Assembly: GCA_041563675.1 (NCBI GenBank)
Contig: JBFGRM010000036.1
Coordinates: 1-15,166, forward strand
Reading direction: 5' to 3'
Origin: JBFGRM01 sp041563675
Lineage (GTDB): Bacteria; Nitrospirota; Nitrospiria; Nitrospirales; Nitrospiraceae
Length of the DNA stretch: 15,166 nucleotides
Position 1 is the first letter of the stretch. Each line of letters begins with the position of its first letter. A program made the translations under genes and the position numbers. Shown here one piece after another: positions 1 through 6,918 of the stretch. The notes under the pieces are model-generated. The model did not search any database. It had not been told where the DNA came from and saw only the letters and a program-made list of their open reading frames with translations.

Positions 1-42
1 ATCAAGCCCTACCTGCGGGTCACCCCACAGCCGAACAAGTAA
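1..42 (+). CDS. 3' end of an unidentified protein-coding gene
   Basis: The window opens in an open frame that reads IKPYLRVTPQPNK and stops at TAA (40-42). Only 13 codons are visible, so the product cannot be identified. It is accepted as a real gene end because a strong intrinsic terminator on the same strand follows 38 bp after the stop. The terminator separates this gene from the lipid locus to the right, which is transcribed in the opposite direction at this end. Confidence 0.55.
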   Translation: MKPYLRVTPQPNK

Positions 43-80
43 GGCAGGTTCGCGACGAATCGGCTTGCGATCTCCACAAG

Positions 81-112
81 GGGAGCCGCCACGGGGCGGC
101 TCCCTTTTTTTT
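81..112 (+). terminator. Intrinsic (Rho-independent) terminator
   Basis: A perfect 10-bp GC-rich stem (GGGAGCCGCC at 81-90, GGCGGCTCCC at 95-104) closes a 4-nt loop (ACGG). An uninterrupted run of eight T residues (105-112) follows on the + strand. It lies 38 bp after the stop of the gene entering from the left and should end that transcript. Confidence 0.93.
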
Positions 113-345
113 GGCTTTTCCGGACCTCGCGTAGGTTTATCTCACCCAGGACTCGTTGAGGCCGGGGAAGGGCTCGCGCCTCCGGGCCTCCTGGAGCAAC
201 CCTTCCGAAACACGACAGCAGCGGCGGGTGACGAACGGCGGGCGGCTCCGGCGGTGCCATGTTCATGCGTCGGAAAGCGACAGCCACTGAAGGGCAGCGG
301 GGGCCGCGCGCCGACACCGCTACCCTCCTGGGGAGGGTCGACCGA
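113..345. other. Convergent intergenic region without a recognised gene
   Basis: This stretch separates the + strand terminator from the 3' end of the minus-strand lipid operon. Open frames cross it on both strands, but none has a credible start, a ribosome-binding site or recognisable protein character. The only structure I see is the hairpin at 322-338. Confidence 0.5.
322..338 (-). terminator. Hairpin just downstream of the minus-strand operon (weak terminator candidate)
   Basis: ACCCTCC (322-328) pairs perfectly with GGAGGGT (332-338) around a 3-nt loop. It starts 7 bp beyond the stop codon of the Tam41-like gene, the last gene of the minus-strand operon. No T-run follows on either strand, so it is a weak or factor-assisted terminator, or a 3'-end stabilising hairpin. 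Confidence 0.35.
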
Positions 346-1293
346 TCACTTGAATGCGCCGCGGCGATAGAGCTTCCAGAGCACGACGCCCTTGGCGAGC
401 CACGGATGGTGCTGGAGGCGCGGCGGTATCTCCGGCCTCACGCCAGAGTGGCGTTCGACCTTCCAGAGGATGTAATCGACACCGCCTCGAAACGTGAACA
501 ACCCCTTGGCGAGGCGAAGCAGATTCAGCAGTTTGCCCTGAACTCGCCTGATCCCCCAGGCGACGCGACAAGTGCGCCGACTCCCCGGCGAGATCCGTGC
601 GTGATAGCGAGCATGACCGCCCGCGGGCTCGACCGGGTGAATCTCAAACGGCAGAAGCGACGGGAGCAGGCGGGTCGCCTGCTCGTAATACTCCGGCGCC
701 GCGTCGATCAGGCGGGAGACGGCTTCGGGCTGTTCGGGGCGCAGCTCGGTCCGATAGCTGAGACGGAGCCCCCGCCCCCAGAGCTCGCCCGCAGCGAAGG
801 TCGGTTCGATCATGGGCAAGACACGGCGGGCGAAGGTCACGACGGCCTGCGCCAAGGCGTCGTAGACGCGCTGTGCGGCTTGCCGATCCCGCTCGTACAG
901 GAGCCCCGTGTGTTGGGCGAAGCGCCCCCACAGGTACGAATGAAACCAGCTCGGCGACGTACCCCGCTCGAACTCTGCCAGCGACATGACCGCATACTTG
1001 GCCCGGACCGGACGGCCTTCGAAAGGGATCTCCAGGTAGAAGACAGTCGGTGGCAGAACGTGGTGCAGCATGCGCTGCAGGACCGTCCCGGGAAGATGCC
1101 GGTAATCATCGACGAGGACGTAGAGATCGACCAGCCCCTCATCGGTCGTGCGACGCAGGCAGGATCCGTAGAGGAGAATGGCGACCACGACGGAACCGTA
1201 GCGGCTACACAGCGCGTCGGCGAGCGCGCGTACCGACGGGGCGACGGGCGGTGCCGCGTGCTTCTCGATCAGAGAGGCGAGGTCTGTGGGCAT
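346..1293 (-). CDS. Putative Tam41-like cytidylyltransferase (nucleotidyltransferase fold)
   Basis: A protein of 315 residues starting MPTDLASLIE. The ATG at 1293 was chosen because it sits 10 bp after the stop of the desaturase gene; an upstream extension would run through that gene's coding sequence. The features seen are LLYGSCLRR (about residues 41-48), DLYVLVDDY (56-64), an LEIPFEGRPV stretch near residue 90 followed by AKYAVMSLAEF, and WFHSYLWGRFA further on. This order (YGS, then an acidic VDD strand, then PFEGR/KYGV-like, then a W..LY.AGR-like segment) is what I recall for Tam41/Mmp37, the mitochondrial-type phosphatidate cytidylyltransferase that makes CDP-diacylglycerol from CTP and phosphatidic acid. 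The canonical second acidic residue after GS appears as D-L-Y, so catalysis is not assured. Sitting last in an operon with a lipid kinase and a CDP-alcohol phosphotransferase, it could activate the kinase product. The family call is from memory of motifs, not a search. Confidence 0.55.
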   Translation of the reverse strand: MPTDLASLIEKHAAPPVAPSVRALADALCSRYGSVVVAILLYGSCLRRTTDEGLVDLYVLVDDYRHLPGTVLQRMLHHVLPPTVFYLEIPFEGRPVRAKYAVMSLAEFERGTSPSWFHSYLWGRFAQHTGLLYERDRQAAQRVYDALAQAVVTFARRVLPMIEPTFAAGELWGRGLRLSYRTELRPEQPEAVSRLIDAAPEYYEQATRLLPSLLPFEIHPVEPAGGHARYHARISPGSRRTCRVAWGIRRVQGKLLNLLRLAKGLFTFRGGVDYILWKVERHSGVRPEIPPRLQHHPWLAKGVVLWKLYRRGAFK

Positions 1294-1303
1294 GGGGTCT
1301 CGG

Positions 1304-2482
1304 TCAGGTTTCCGCCTTCGCACCGCGCCACAGGGGCATCGGGTCTTCACCCCGTTGTCCCGCGCGCAGCGCGCTGCGCGCGAGCTCACGGAAGGCGGCG
1401 CCGAAGCCGGGGCAGATCGTCTGCCGGTACGGCGAATCTTCAGGGAGTCGCGCCAGAAGGCGGCGGTGCGCCTCCCGCAGGGCATGGTACGGGAGTGACG
1501 GAAACAGATGATGAAGGGCATGGTAGCGGAGGCCGACCGGAAAGAGCAGCGGCGTCAACGGAGAGCGCCCGCCGATGGTGAGCGAATCTTGGAGCTGTTG
1601 GGCGTAGGTCATCTCCGTGCCGGCGTTTTGGTAGCGATGCGCGGCCAGGGTCCGGACCCAGTTCAGTCCTATGGCATAGGTGGCCAGAAGATAGACCAGC
1701 CCCATCGTCGACCAGGAAATCACGCCTTGCAGAACCAAGACCAGCACGGTCAGCAGAAACGAGAAGCTGAGCGCATCCATCAAGGCCCAAAGGCCATCTC
1801 GTTCGGCCGGCGGGGTGGGGCGGCGGTAGTAGGGATTCGACCCATAGCTGGACGCGCGCTTGAGCAGCCACCGTCGGAGACCCGGAAGCAGGAAGGAGAG
1901 AGGCACCAGGAGCAGAAAGCGAGCCACGGCGAGAACCGGCAGCAGAGGAATTTGGGCCAGGTACAGCAGCGTTTCTCGAAGGGGCGAAGCGGCCAGCGGC
2001 AGGTATTCCCCGTCCGCCGGCGTCCCGTACTTGCGAGGATTGTGGTGATCCAGGTGATTCCCGTAAAGGAGCGAGTTCATGAGCAGGGGCACGCCGACGA
2101 CAAGGTTCCATGCGATCCGAAACCCCACCATGGAGCCCCGCTGCATGTGGACGATCTCGTGGATGAACGTGCCCACACGAAACAAGGCGAATCCGGAGGC
2201 CATGAAGGCGGCGATTTGCGCCGGTGAGAAGGCCGGCGCCGTCAGGTAAATCGCGGCGCATCCATAGGCGATGGACGCGGAAATCAGGAAGTCGGTCCAG
2301 TACAGCCAGGGTTTTGGCGCGAACAGGTCGTTGACGATCTCCTTCGCCTCTCGAAGCGGGAAGCCTTGGGGCACACCCTCACGGGCGGCCTGCCTCCCGC
2401 TTTCCTGCTCACGAGCTTGGGGTGGACCGCTTAGACCTGACACGCCTTCCTCGGTTGTGTCGTTGGAACGGGTACTGTGCAT
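1304..2482 (-). CDS. Membrane fatty-acid desaturase family protein
   Basis: A 392-residue integral membrane di-iron enzyme with the three histidine clusters of the family: HEIVH (residues 108-112), HLDHH (143-147) and HALHH (321-325). An extra RTLAAHRYQN motif lies near residue 280. Hydrophobic segments lie at about 65-105, 124-140, 170-200 and 235-275, the usual two-hairpin layout with the His boxes facing the cytoplasm. Family members use O2 and reduced ferredoxin or cytochrome b5 to desaturate or hydroxylate acyl chains or long-chain bases. The first 45 residues are polar, low in complexity and probably disordered. The ATG at 2482 lies 23 bp after the lipid kinase stop, with a distant GAGAGG upstream. 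Operon context suggests it acts on an acyl chain or sphingoid base of the lipid made here; the true substrate cannot be read from sequence. Confidence 0.9.
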   Translation of the reverse strand: MHSTRSNDTTEEGVSGLSGPPQAREQESGRQAAREGVPQGFPLREAKEIVNDLFAPKPWLYWTDFLISASIAYGCAAIYLTAPAFSPAQIAAFMASGFALFRVGTFIHEIVHMQRGSMVGFRIAWNLVVGVPLLMNSLLYGNHLDHHNPRKYGTPADGEYLPLAASPLRETLLYLAQIPLLPVLAVARFLLLVPLSFLLPGLRRWLLKRASSYGSNPYYRRPTPPAERDGLWALMDALSFSFLLTVLVLVLQGVISWSTMGLVYLLATYAIGLNWVRTLAAHRYQNAGTEMTYAQQLQDSLTIGGRSPLTPLLFPVGLRYHALHHLFPSLPYHALREAHRRLLARLPEDSPYRQTICPGFGAAFRELARSALRAGQRGEDPMPLWRGAKAET

Positions 2483-2505
2483 GGTGTCTGTCGGCCTCTC
2501 AAGCG

Positions 2506-3540
2506 CTATAAACGCAGAAAGCCCGCCTCACCGGCGTGCGCGATAACAACGGGGTGCTGCGGGGTTCTTGTCAGGATTTCTCCATCGAGCGCGCAGTCGG
2601 TCGCGAGCTCCAAGACCACCCGGCCGACATTGTGACTGACGTACCCGTGCTCGGGTGTGAGATACCGATTCGGACGGCCGCGCAAGAGCGCGGACGCAGC
2701 GAGAATGAGATGCTTGGGTCGATAGGCGATGGCGGTGTACCTGAGCGGACCGGGGCCTTCCCCCCAATACGGGCGGATCCCGCCCGCCATTCGTACCAAA
2801 CCGGTGATGAAGAGCGCAAGGTACTCCGCCGTTTCCTGTCGCTGACCGTCCAGCTCCACGCTGATCCTGGTGGGAGCGACGGCGCCCCGACCCAAGACCA
2901 GCCCGAGGAGGTACTTGCTCACCGTCGCGGCCGTCCCGAGCCCGCCCCGCATGAGCGCCGACTTCGCCTTGCGGCGAGACTCCCAGCGGGCCCGCGTCAC
3001 TTCGACGATGCCGGCGGCGTTGAAAAACATCCCGAAGACGGGCGCGCGGTCGGGGCCGCAGTCGACGCGCAAGACGGCTCTCTTGACGACTTGGGCTTCC
3101 CCCCCTTCGCCGTTCGCCCAGGCGAGGACAGTCTGCAACGCCCTGGCCGGCTCCCCGGCGACGCCGACGTCCGCCGCGGTCATGTTCGTCGTCCCACCGG
3201 CCAAGACCGCGAGCGGCGGCGGGGCCGCGAAGGGCTTCCCGCGAAACAGTTCCGTCAGCACAGCCTGAACCGTTCCGTCCCCGCCGCTGACGGCCAGCAT
3301 GTCGACACGACTCGACGCCATGTCCTTCAAAGCGAGGGCCACGTCTTCCGGCGTCACGACCTGACGCCACACCACCTCTGGGTGTCGGTCAAGGACGGGC
3401 TGCAACGACGCGATGCCGCTCCCGTCCGTCCCGCTTTGCGGGTTGACGAGCACGCCCAGCCGCCGCTTGCGGTCCGGCTGTATGACTTGAGGAAGGCCTT
3501 GTGCGGCGCCGACTTCAGTGGTGGAACGCATCGTCCTCAT
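2506..3540 (-). CDS. Diacylglycerol kinase-family lipid kinase (possible ceramide kinase)
   Basis: A protein of 344 residues from the ATG at 3540, with an alternative ATG at 3531 preceded by GAGG. A longer reading to 3663 would overlap the upstream gene and adds only Arg/Gly-rich shadow sequence. DAGK catalytic-domain landmarks are NPQSG (residues 33-37), the nucleotide-binding GGDGT (86-90), GGTTNM (115-120) and a C-terminal LDGEIL. It fits the soluble or peripheral NAD/DAG/sphingosine kinase superfamily, which moves the ATP gamma-phosphate to a lipid hydroxyl at the inner face of the membrane. It lies second in the minus-strand operon, 41 bp after a CDP-alcohol phosphotransferase and 23 bp before a desaturase. 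In Caulobacter a DAGK-like kinase phosphorylates ceramide (CpgB), so the same role is plausible here; diacylglycerol is the main alternative substrate. Confidence 0.87.
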   Translation of the reverse strand: MRTMRSTTEVGAAQGLPQVIQPDRKRRLGVLVNPQSGTDGSGIASLQPVLDRHPEVVWRQVVTPEDVALALKDMASSRVDMLAVSGGDGTVQAVLTELFRGKPFAAPPPLAVLAGGTTNMTAADVGVAGEPARALQTVLAWANGEGGEAQVVKRAVLRVDCGPDRAPVFGMFFNAAGIVEVTRARWESRRKAKSALMRGGLGTAATVSKYLLGLVLGRGAVAPTRISVELDGQRQETAEYLALFITGLVRMAGGIRPYWGEGPGPLRYTAIAYRPKHLILAASALLRGRPNRYLTPEHGYVSHNVGRVVLELATDCALDGEILTRTPQHPVVIAHAGEAGFLRL

Positions 3541-3581
3541 GAAACGGCGCGGCGCGCCACGGACGCGCGATCGTCCGCGCG

Positions 3582-4796
3582 CTACCGCGGTGAAGGTTGC
3601 TCCGCGAACAGTCGCACCGCCAGCGAGCCCCGATCGGCCCCCTCGCCGACATCGGTCAGCCACGAGCGCAGCGGCCCGCGCACGAAATGGGCCCGGATGG
3701 CCTGGCTGAGACGCACCAGCAGGATCAACGTTGACAGCACGGTCCAGAGCGCGACGCCAAGGAGACCGAGATCAGGCCGGCCCAGGATGAGACTGACCGT
3801 GAGAACGATCAGGTTCGGATTGCGCCGGGCCGTGACCAGCCTAAAGTACGAATCAATGGGACGCCAGCAAAATATCCCGAACCTGCCCAGCCAGAGGAGG
3901 AACGCGCCCTCGACGAGTCGGCCGGCCACATACCCGATCATGATGGCCCACAGGGTCAGCGTCAACGACACCGCGGGGATGTGCGACTCAAACTCCGTCA
4001 GTCCGACGCCCCAGAACACATACCAGATGGGCGGGTGGATCAGGTCGAGATTTTTGTCCAGCGCATTGCCCAGTCGGCTCGAGGTCACGGTCACGCGGGC
4101 CAGCTTGCCGTCGACCGTGTCCAGAAAGGTCATGATCCAGGCAGCCAGAAGACCCCAGCCGTAGAGCCCGTACGCGAAGAGCGCGCCCGCGACGATGACC
4201 AGGAGTATGCTCACCGCGGTGACCTGATTCGGACTGAGACCAGCGGTGACGCAGAGACGGGTGGCCCACCGGGCGGGGGCAGGCCAGAGCCATTTGGTCA
4301 CGAGATCGGTCACGCCCTTGTACGAGCCCGCGAACAGTCGGTCCTCCAGCATACACTGGGCGTCGGGACGGATCTCCTCGACAAAGGGCGGCTCGGACTT
4401 GAGCAAGAACTCATGAAACGGAGACGCGAGTGTGTCCGGTGTCACGACACGGAGGTTCAGCGAGGACGGCGCCCGGGCGGAGTCGTCGCCGGACACGACC
4501 GCCCTCGCCTGTTGCGCGAGGTGGGCCGGGACATGGGCCGCGACGACCGTGCGTGACGCACCGGTCCGGGCCTCGAGCACGACATTGGGCGACTTCGCCA
4601 AACTCCCAACCAAGCGCGGATCCAGCAAGACATCGCCACGCAGGATCAGCACCGCATCGGCGGCATCGAGCGAAGCAAAATCCTCCACCAGCTTCGTCAC
4701 GCCGGCCTGTTTGAGCAATCGTGCGTACCGCTCACGCGAGCTGAGCCCCCAGAGCAGAACCGGCGCCTCATTAACGATATGGGCAATGATAGACAC
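3582..4796 (-). CDS. CDP-alcohol phosphatidyltransferase with a degenerate nucleotidyltransferase-like N-terminal domain
   Basis: A 404-residue protein with a GTG start at 4796, forced because an in-frame TAA lies one codon upstream. The C-terminal half carries the full CDP-alcohol phosphotransferase signature D-x2-DG-x2-AR-x8-G-x3-D-x3-D: D226, D229, G230, A233, R234, G243, D247, D251. It is embedded in several membrane helices and preceded by LSPNQVT (187-193). These metal-dependent enzymes displace CMP from a CDP-linked substrate with an alcohol. The first ~150 residues include LILRGDVLLDPRLV (50-63) and VVAAHVP, resembling an NTP-transferase domain that has lost the Gly-rich N-terminal loop. 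The architecture recalls the bifunctional inositol-phosphate cytidylyltransferase/di-myo-inositol-phosphate synthase family, with an inactive first half. It is the first gene of its operon, so it probably installs the head group of the lipid made by this locus. Whether the CDP is on the lipid or on the head group is unknown. Confidence 0.88.
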   Translation of the reverse strand: MSIIAHIVNEAPVLLWGLSSRERYARLLKQAGVTKLVEDFASLDAADAVLILRGDVLLDPRLVGSLAKSPNVVLEARTGASRTVVAAHVPAHLAQQARAVVSGDDSARAPSSLNLRVVTPDTLASPFHEFLLKSEPPFVEEIRPDAQCMLEDRLFAGSYKGVTDLVTKWLWPAPARWATRLCVTAGLSPNQVTAVSILLVIVAGALFAYGLYGWGLLAAWIMTFLDTVDGKLARVTVTSSRLGNALDKNLDLIHPPIWYVFWGVGLTEFESHIPAVSLTLTLWAIMIGYVAGRLVEGAFLLWLGRFGIFCWRPIDSYFRLVTARRNPNLIVLTVSLILGRPDLGLLGVALWTVLSTLILLVRLSQAIRAHFVRGPLRSWLTDVGEGADRGSLAVRLFAEQPSPR

Positions 4797-4868
4797 GTGT
4801 TAACTGGGGAGGGGAGTGGAACGGACTGTGTCGGCTCCGCACAGGTGCCGACACCGATCGGCCTCGCG

Positions 4869-4899
4869 TTGTGGGCCAGCTGAATTTTTAGTGTATACT
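4869..4899 (+). promoter_or_regulatory. Candidate promoter of the metallophosphoesterase gene
   Basis: TATACT at 4894-4899 is a good -10 box on the + strand. The best upstream -35 candidate is TTGTGG (4869-4874), with a long 19-nt spacer. An AT-rich patch (4882-4890) lies in between. Initiation near 4906 would place the GTG at 4906 at or next to the 5' end, or give a ~48-nt leader to the GTG at 4954. Confidence 0.4.
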
Positions 4900-4919
4900 A
4901 CGCGCGTGAAACCTGTAAA
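4892..4919 (-). promoter_or_regulatory. Promoter of the minus-strand lipid operon
   Basis: Read on the minus strand, TTTACA (4919 to 4914) is followed after 16 nt by TATACA (4897 to 4892). That is a good sigma-70-type pair. Transcription would begin near 4885, leaving a leader of about 90 nt before the GTG of the CDP-alcohol phosphotransferase gene at 4796. The -10 box overlaps the -10 box of the opposing promoter. Confidence 0.55.
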
Positions 4920-4953
4920 GTTCACGAGCATCGAGAACGCCGGCGGATCCGAT

Positions 4954-5907
4954 GTGACGCCGCACCGCGCCGGCACCGACTCGACCTTCACGCTCGCCCA
5001 GCTCTCCGACCCCCACCTCACGTCGTTGCACACGATCAAGATTCGAGATTTCCTCAACAAGCGGATCCTCGGCTACCTCTCCTGGCGCCTGCGTCGCCGC
5101 GCCGAGCATCGCGGTCACATTCTCAGCGCACTGCTCCGCGATCTCCTGGAAACACGGCCGGCCCACATCGTGGTAACCGGCGACTTGACCCATGTAGGGT
5201 TACCCAGCGAGTTTCGCGAGGCCACGGACTGGTTGCATCGACTGGGCTCGCCGTTCGAGGTCACACTGATTCCCGGCAACCACGACGCCTATGTGGGCGC
5301 CGCCTGGGAGGACACCTTCGCGCTGTGGCAACCCTACATGACGTCTGACGTCCCGCGGAACGACGGCGAGTCGGTCCATGGGCCGCGCGACGTGTTCCCA
5401 AGTCTGCGCGTGCGCGGCGACGTGGCGTTGATCGGACTCTCCACTGCCCGCCCCTCGTCTCCGTTTCTCGCCGTCGGGTCCCTCGGGCCCGAACAGCTGA
5501 ACAGCCTGGACCAGGTCCTGGAGGAAACGGGACGACGGAACCTGTTCCGGATCGTGCTCATGCATCACCCTCCTGCAACCGGTACCGTCACCTGGCGCAA
5601 GCGCCTGACGGACGGCTCCGCCCTCCGGTCAGTCCTGGCGCGACGGGGCGCGGAGCTCGTGCTGCATGGGCATACGCACCGGTCATCGATGACGGAGATC
5701 CCCACGTCCACAAGCAGCATTCCGGCCATCGGCATCCCTTCCGCCTCCGCGCAGGGCCGGAAACCGGGACTGCGGGCGCGCTATCACCTGTATCGCATCA
5801 CTCGAAGAGGCGACGGATGGGACATCGTGATCTCGGCGCGGGGTTATACGCCGGAGGGAGACCGGTTCGTCGCCGAGGGGGACACCCGCCTCCTGCTCGC
5901 CCGCTAG
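4954..5907 (+). CDS. Calcineurin-like metallophosphoesterase
   Basis: A protein of 317 residues if the GTG at 4954 is used. All motifs of the binuclear metallophosphoesterase fold are present: LSDPHL (D19, H21), GDLTH (D77), GNHD (N109, H110), LMHHPP (H204 region) and GHTH (239-242). The layout resembles CpdA-type phosphodiesterases, a family that hydrolyses phosphomonoesters or phosphodiesters with Mn or Fe. The start is uncertain. The GTG at 4954 has GGCGG six bases upstream and leaves a leader after the -10 box at 4894-4899. An in-frame GTG at 4906 would be leaderless, and a GTG at 4816 precedes the promoter. The catalytic domain begins right after 4954, so the fold is unaffected. It diverges from the lipid operon across a shared promoter region, so it may remove a phosphate from a lipid intermediate. 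No signal peptide is visible. Confidence 0.88.
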   Translation: MTPHRAGTDSTFTLAQLSDPHLTSLHTIKIRDFLNKRILGYLSWRLRRRAEHRGHILSALLRDLLETRPAHIVVTGDLTHVGLPSEFREATDWLHRLGSPFEVTLIPGNHDAYVGAAWEDTFALWQPYMTSDVPRNDGESVHGPRDVFPSLRVRGDVALIGLSTARPSSPFLAVGSLGPEQLNSLDQVLEETGRRNLFRIVLMHHPPATGTVTWRKRLTDGSALRSVLARRGAELVLHGHTHRSSMTEIPTSTSSIPAIGIPSASAQGRKPGLRARYHLYRITRRGDGWDIVISARGYTPEGDRFVAEGDTRLLLAR

Positions 5908-5917
5908 TGCCTCCACG

Positions 5918-5934
5918 GTGCCCCCAGCGGGCAC
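5918..5934. terminator. Hairpin between convergent genes
   Basis: GTGCCC (5918-5923) and GGGCAC (5929-5934) form a 6-bp stem around a 5-nt loop. It sits in the 45-bp gap between the metallophosphoesterase stop (5907) and the HTTM gene stop (5953). The position suits a bidirectional terminator, but neither side has a T-run. Confidence 0.35.
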
Positions 5935-5952
5935 AACCGAGCTGCATGCCTC

Positions 5953-6918
5953 TCACCCCGGTGCAGGCGACCACGGTTTTCTGAGCACGTAATGGCGGAA
6001 GTTTGCCTTGAGCCAGGCATGAACCGGCACCAGGTCAAAGAAGATGAGAAACACCACCGGCAGAAAGATGAACCCAACATAGAGCAGGATGAAGTTGGCC
6101 AGGTGGAAAAAGGTGACGCCAAGAAGGAATATCAGGCGCCATTTCGCCGATCTCACGAACAGGATCAGGGGGAACAGGGCCTCAAACGCCAGCGTCAAAT
6201 GGGCCAGAAACATGAGAAGATCGGGATGTTGGGCCATGTGGAAGGCCAACTGGTTTCGTATCGCCTCACCGGCATCGGTGAGTCCCCACATCACCGATCG
6301 CTCCAGCAGCTCCTCCTGGATCTGCCCGCCATCGGCCCAGGCCCATCCGGAGACACGAAGCTTGGCGAAGACACTCCAGAAATAAAAGAAGGCGCAGTAA
6401 AACTGCATGGTCTTGATGGGCCAGCTCGCCTGCCATTCCTCGATCCTCGACTTGATCTTTCGGCACCGTTCGTCGAGCGAATGCGCGTGACCGCATTTCG
6501 AGAGCAGGAGGAAAAACAGCATCTGGATGGGCACGAGATAGCGGTGGTGAACATCCCCCGTGAAGCTGTCGCGGTTTCCCTTGAGAAAAAAGATGCAGAG
6601 AATGACAACGGCAATCGATGTTCTCGTGTACTTACCCAACGCCATCATCAACGTGGCGATCATCAACACGACAAAGACCACGAAGGAGAGCATCGGGACG
6701 TGGTGATCGATCCCCAGCAGGGCGAAGTGCCACATGGGCTCGAGAAAATAAAACTGGGCTCCGGTCGGGTCGAGCGTGAGCAGCTCGAAGAATTGTGTCA
6801 CGTGATAGAAGAGCAGGCCGCACCCGAAGTAGAGGCGCAGGAGGCCGAGGCTCTCACCGGAGAACCCCTCGTAAAAGAAGCTGTTCCAGGCCCGGCCGAT
6901 CGACTTAGAGAGTGTCAT
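5953..6918 (-). CDS. HTTM-domain multipass membrane protein
   Basis: A 321-residue, strongly hydrophobic protein starting MTLSKSIGRA. The ATG at 6918 has GGTGG five bases upstream and overlaps the end of the preceding gene by 14 bp, arguing for translational coupling. The pattern fits the HTTM domain, related to the membrane region of vitamin K-dependent gamma-carboxylase. After an N-terminal amphipathic stretch (SLGLLRLYFG) come several helices, an HHRYLVPIQ segment, then FYFWSVFAKLRVSGWAWADG, which is the usual HTTM 'Y..AG..KL....W..G' region. No soluble extra domain is present, so it is a stand-alone HTTM protein of unknown biochemical role. It lies downstream of lptF and lptG with a one-pass partner. 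Local base composition looks less GC-rich than the flanking genes, perhaps reflecting transfer or only the membrane-protein codons. Confidence 0.8.
   Translation of the reverse strand: MTLSKSIGRAWNSFFYEGFSGESLGLLRLYFGCGLLFYHVTQFFELLTLDPTGAQFYFLEPMWHFALLGIDHHVPMLSFVVFVVLMIATLMMALGKYTRTSIAVVILCIFFLKGNRDSFTGDVHHRYLVPIQMLFFLLLSKCGHAHSLDERCRKIKSRIEEWQASWPIKTMQFYCAFFYFWSVFAKLRVSGWAWADGGQIQEELLERSVMWGLTDAGEAIRNQLAFHMAQHPDLLMFLAHLTLAFEALFPLILFVRSAKWRLIFLLGVTFFHLANFILLYVGFIFLPVVFLIFFDLVPVHAWLKANFRHYVLRKPWSPAPG

Noticed and set aside
259..1581. 440-codon open frame on the + strand
   Set aside because: It lies antisense to the Tam41-like and desaturase genes. The translation is Arg/Gly/Pro-rich without motifs, as expected for a shadow frame in GC-rich DNA, whereas the minus-strand products have clear family motifs.
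3541..3663. N-terminal extension of the lipid kinase to 3663
   Set aside because: It would overlap the upstream gene by 82 bp and adds only Arg/Gly-rich sequence before the kinase domain; ATG at 3540 or 3531 is more sensible.
2536..4164. 542-codon open frame on the + strand
   Set aside because: It is antisense to the lipid kinase and CDP-alcohol phosphotransferase, whose catalytic motifs are unmistakable. The + strand product shows no domain and highly biased composition.
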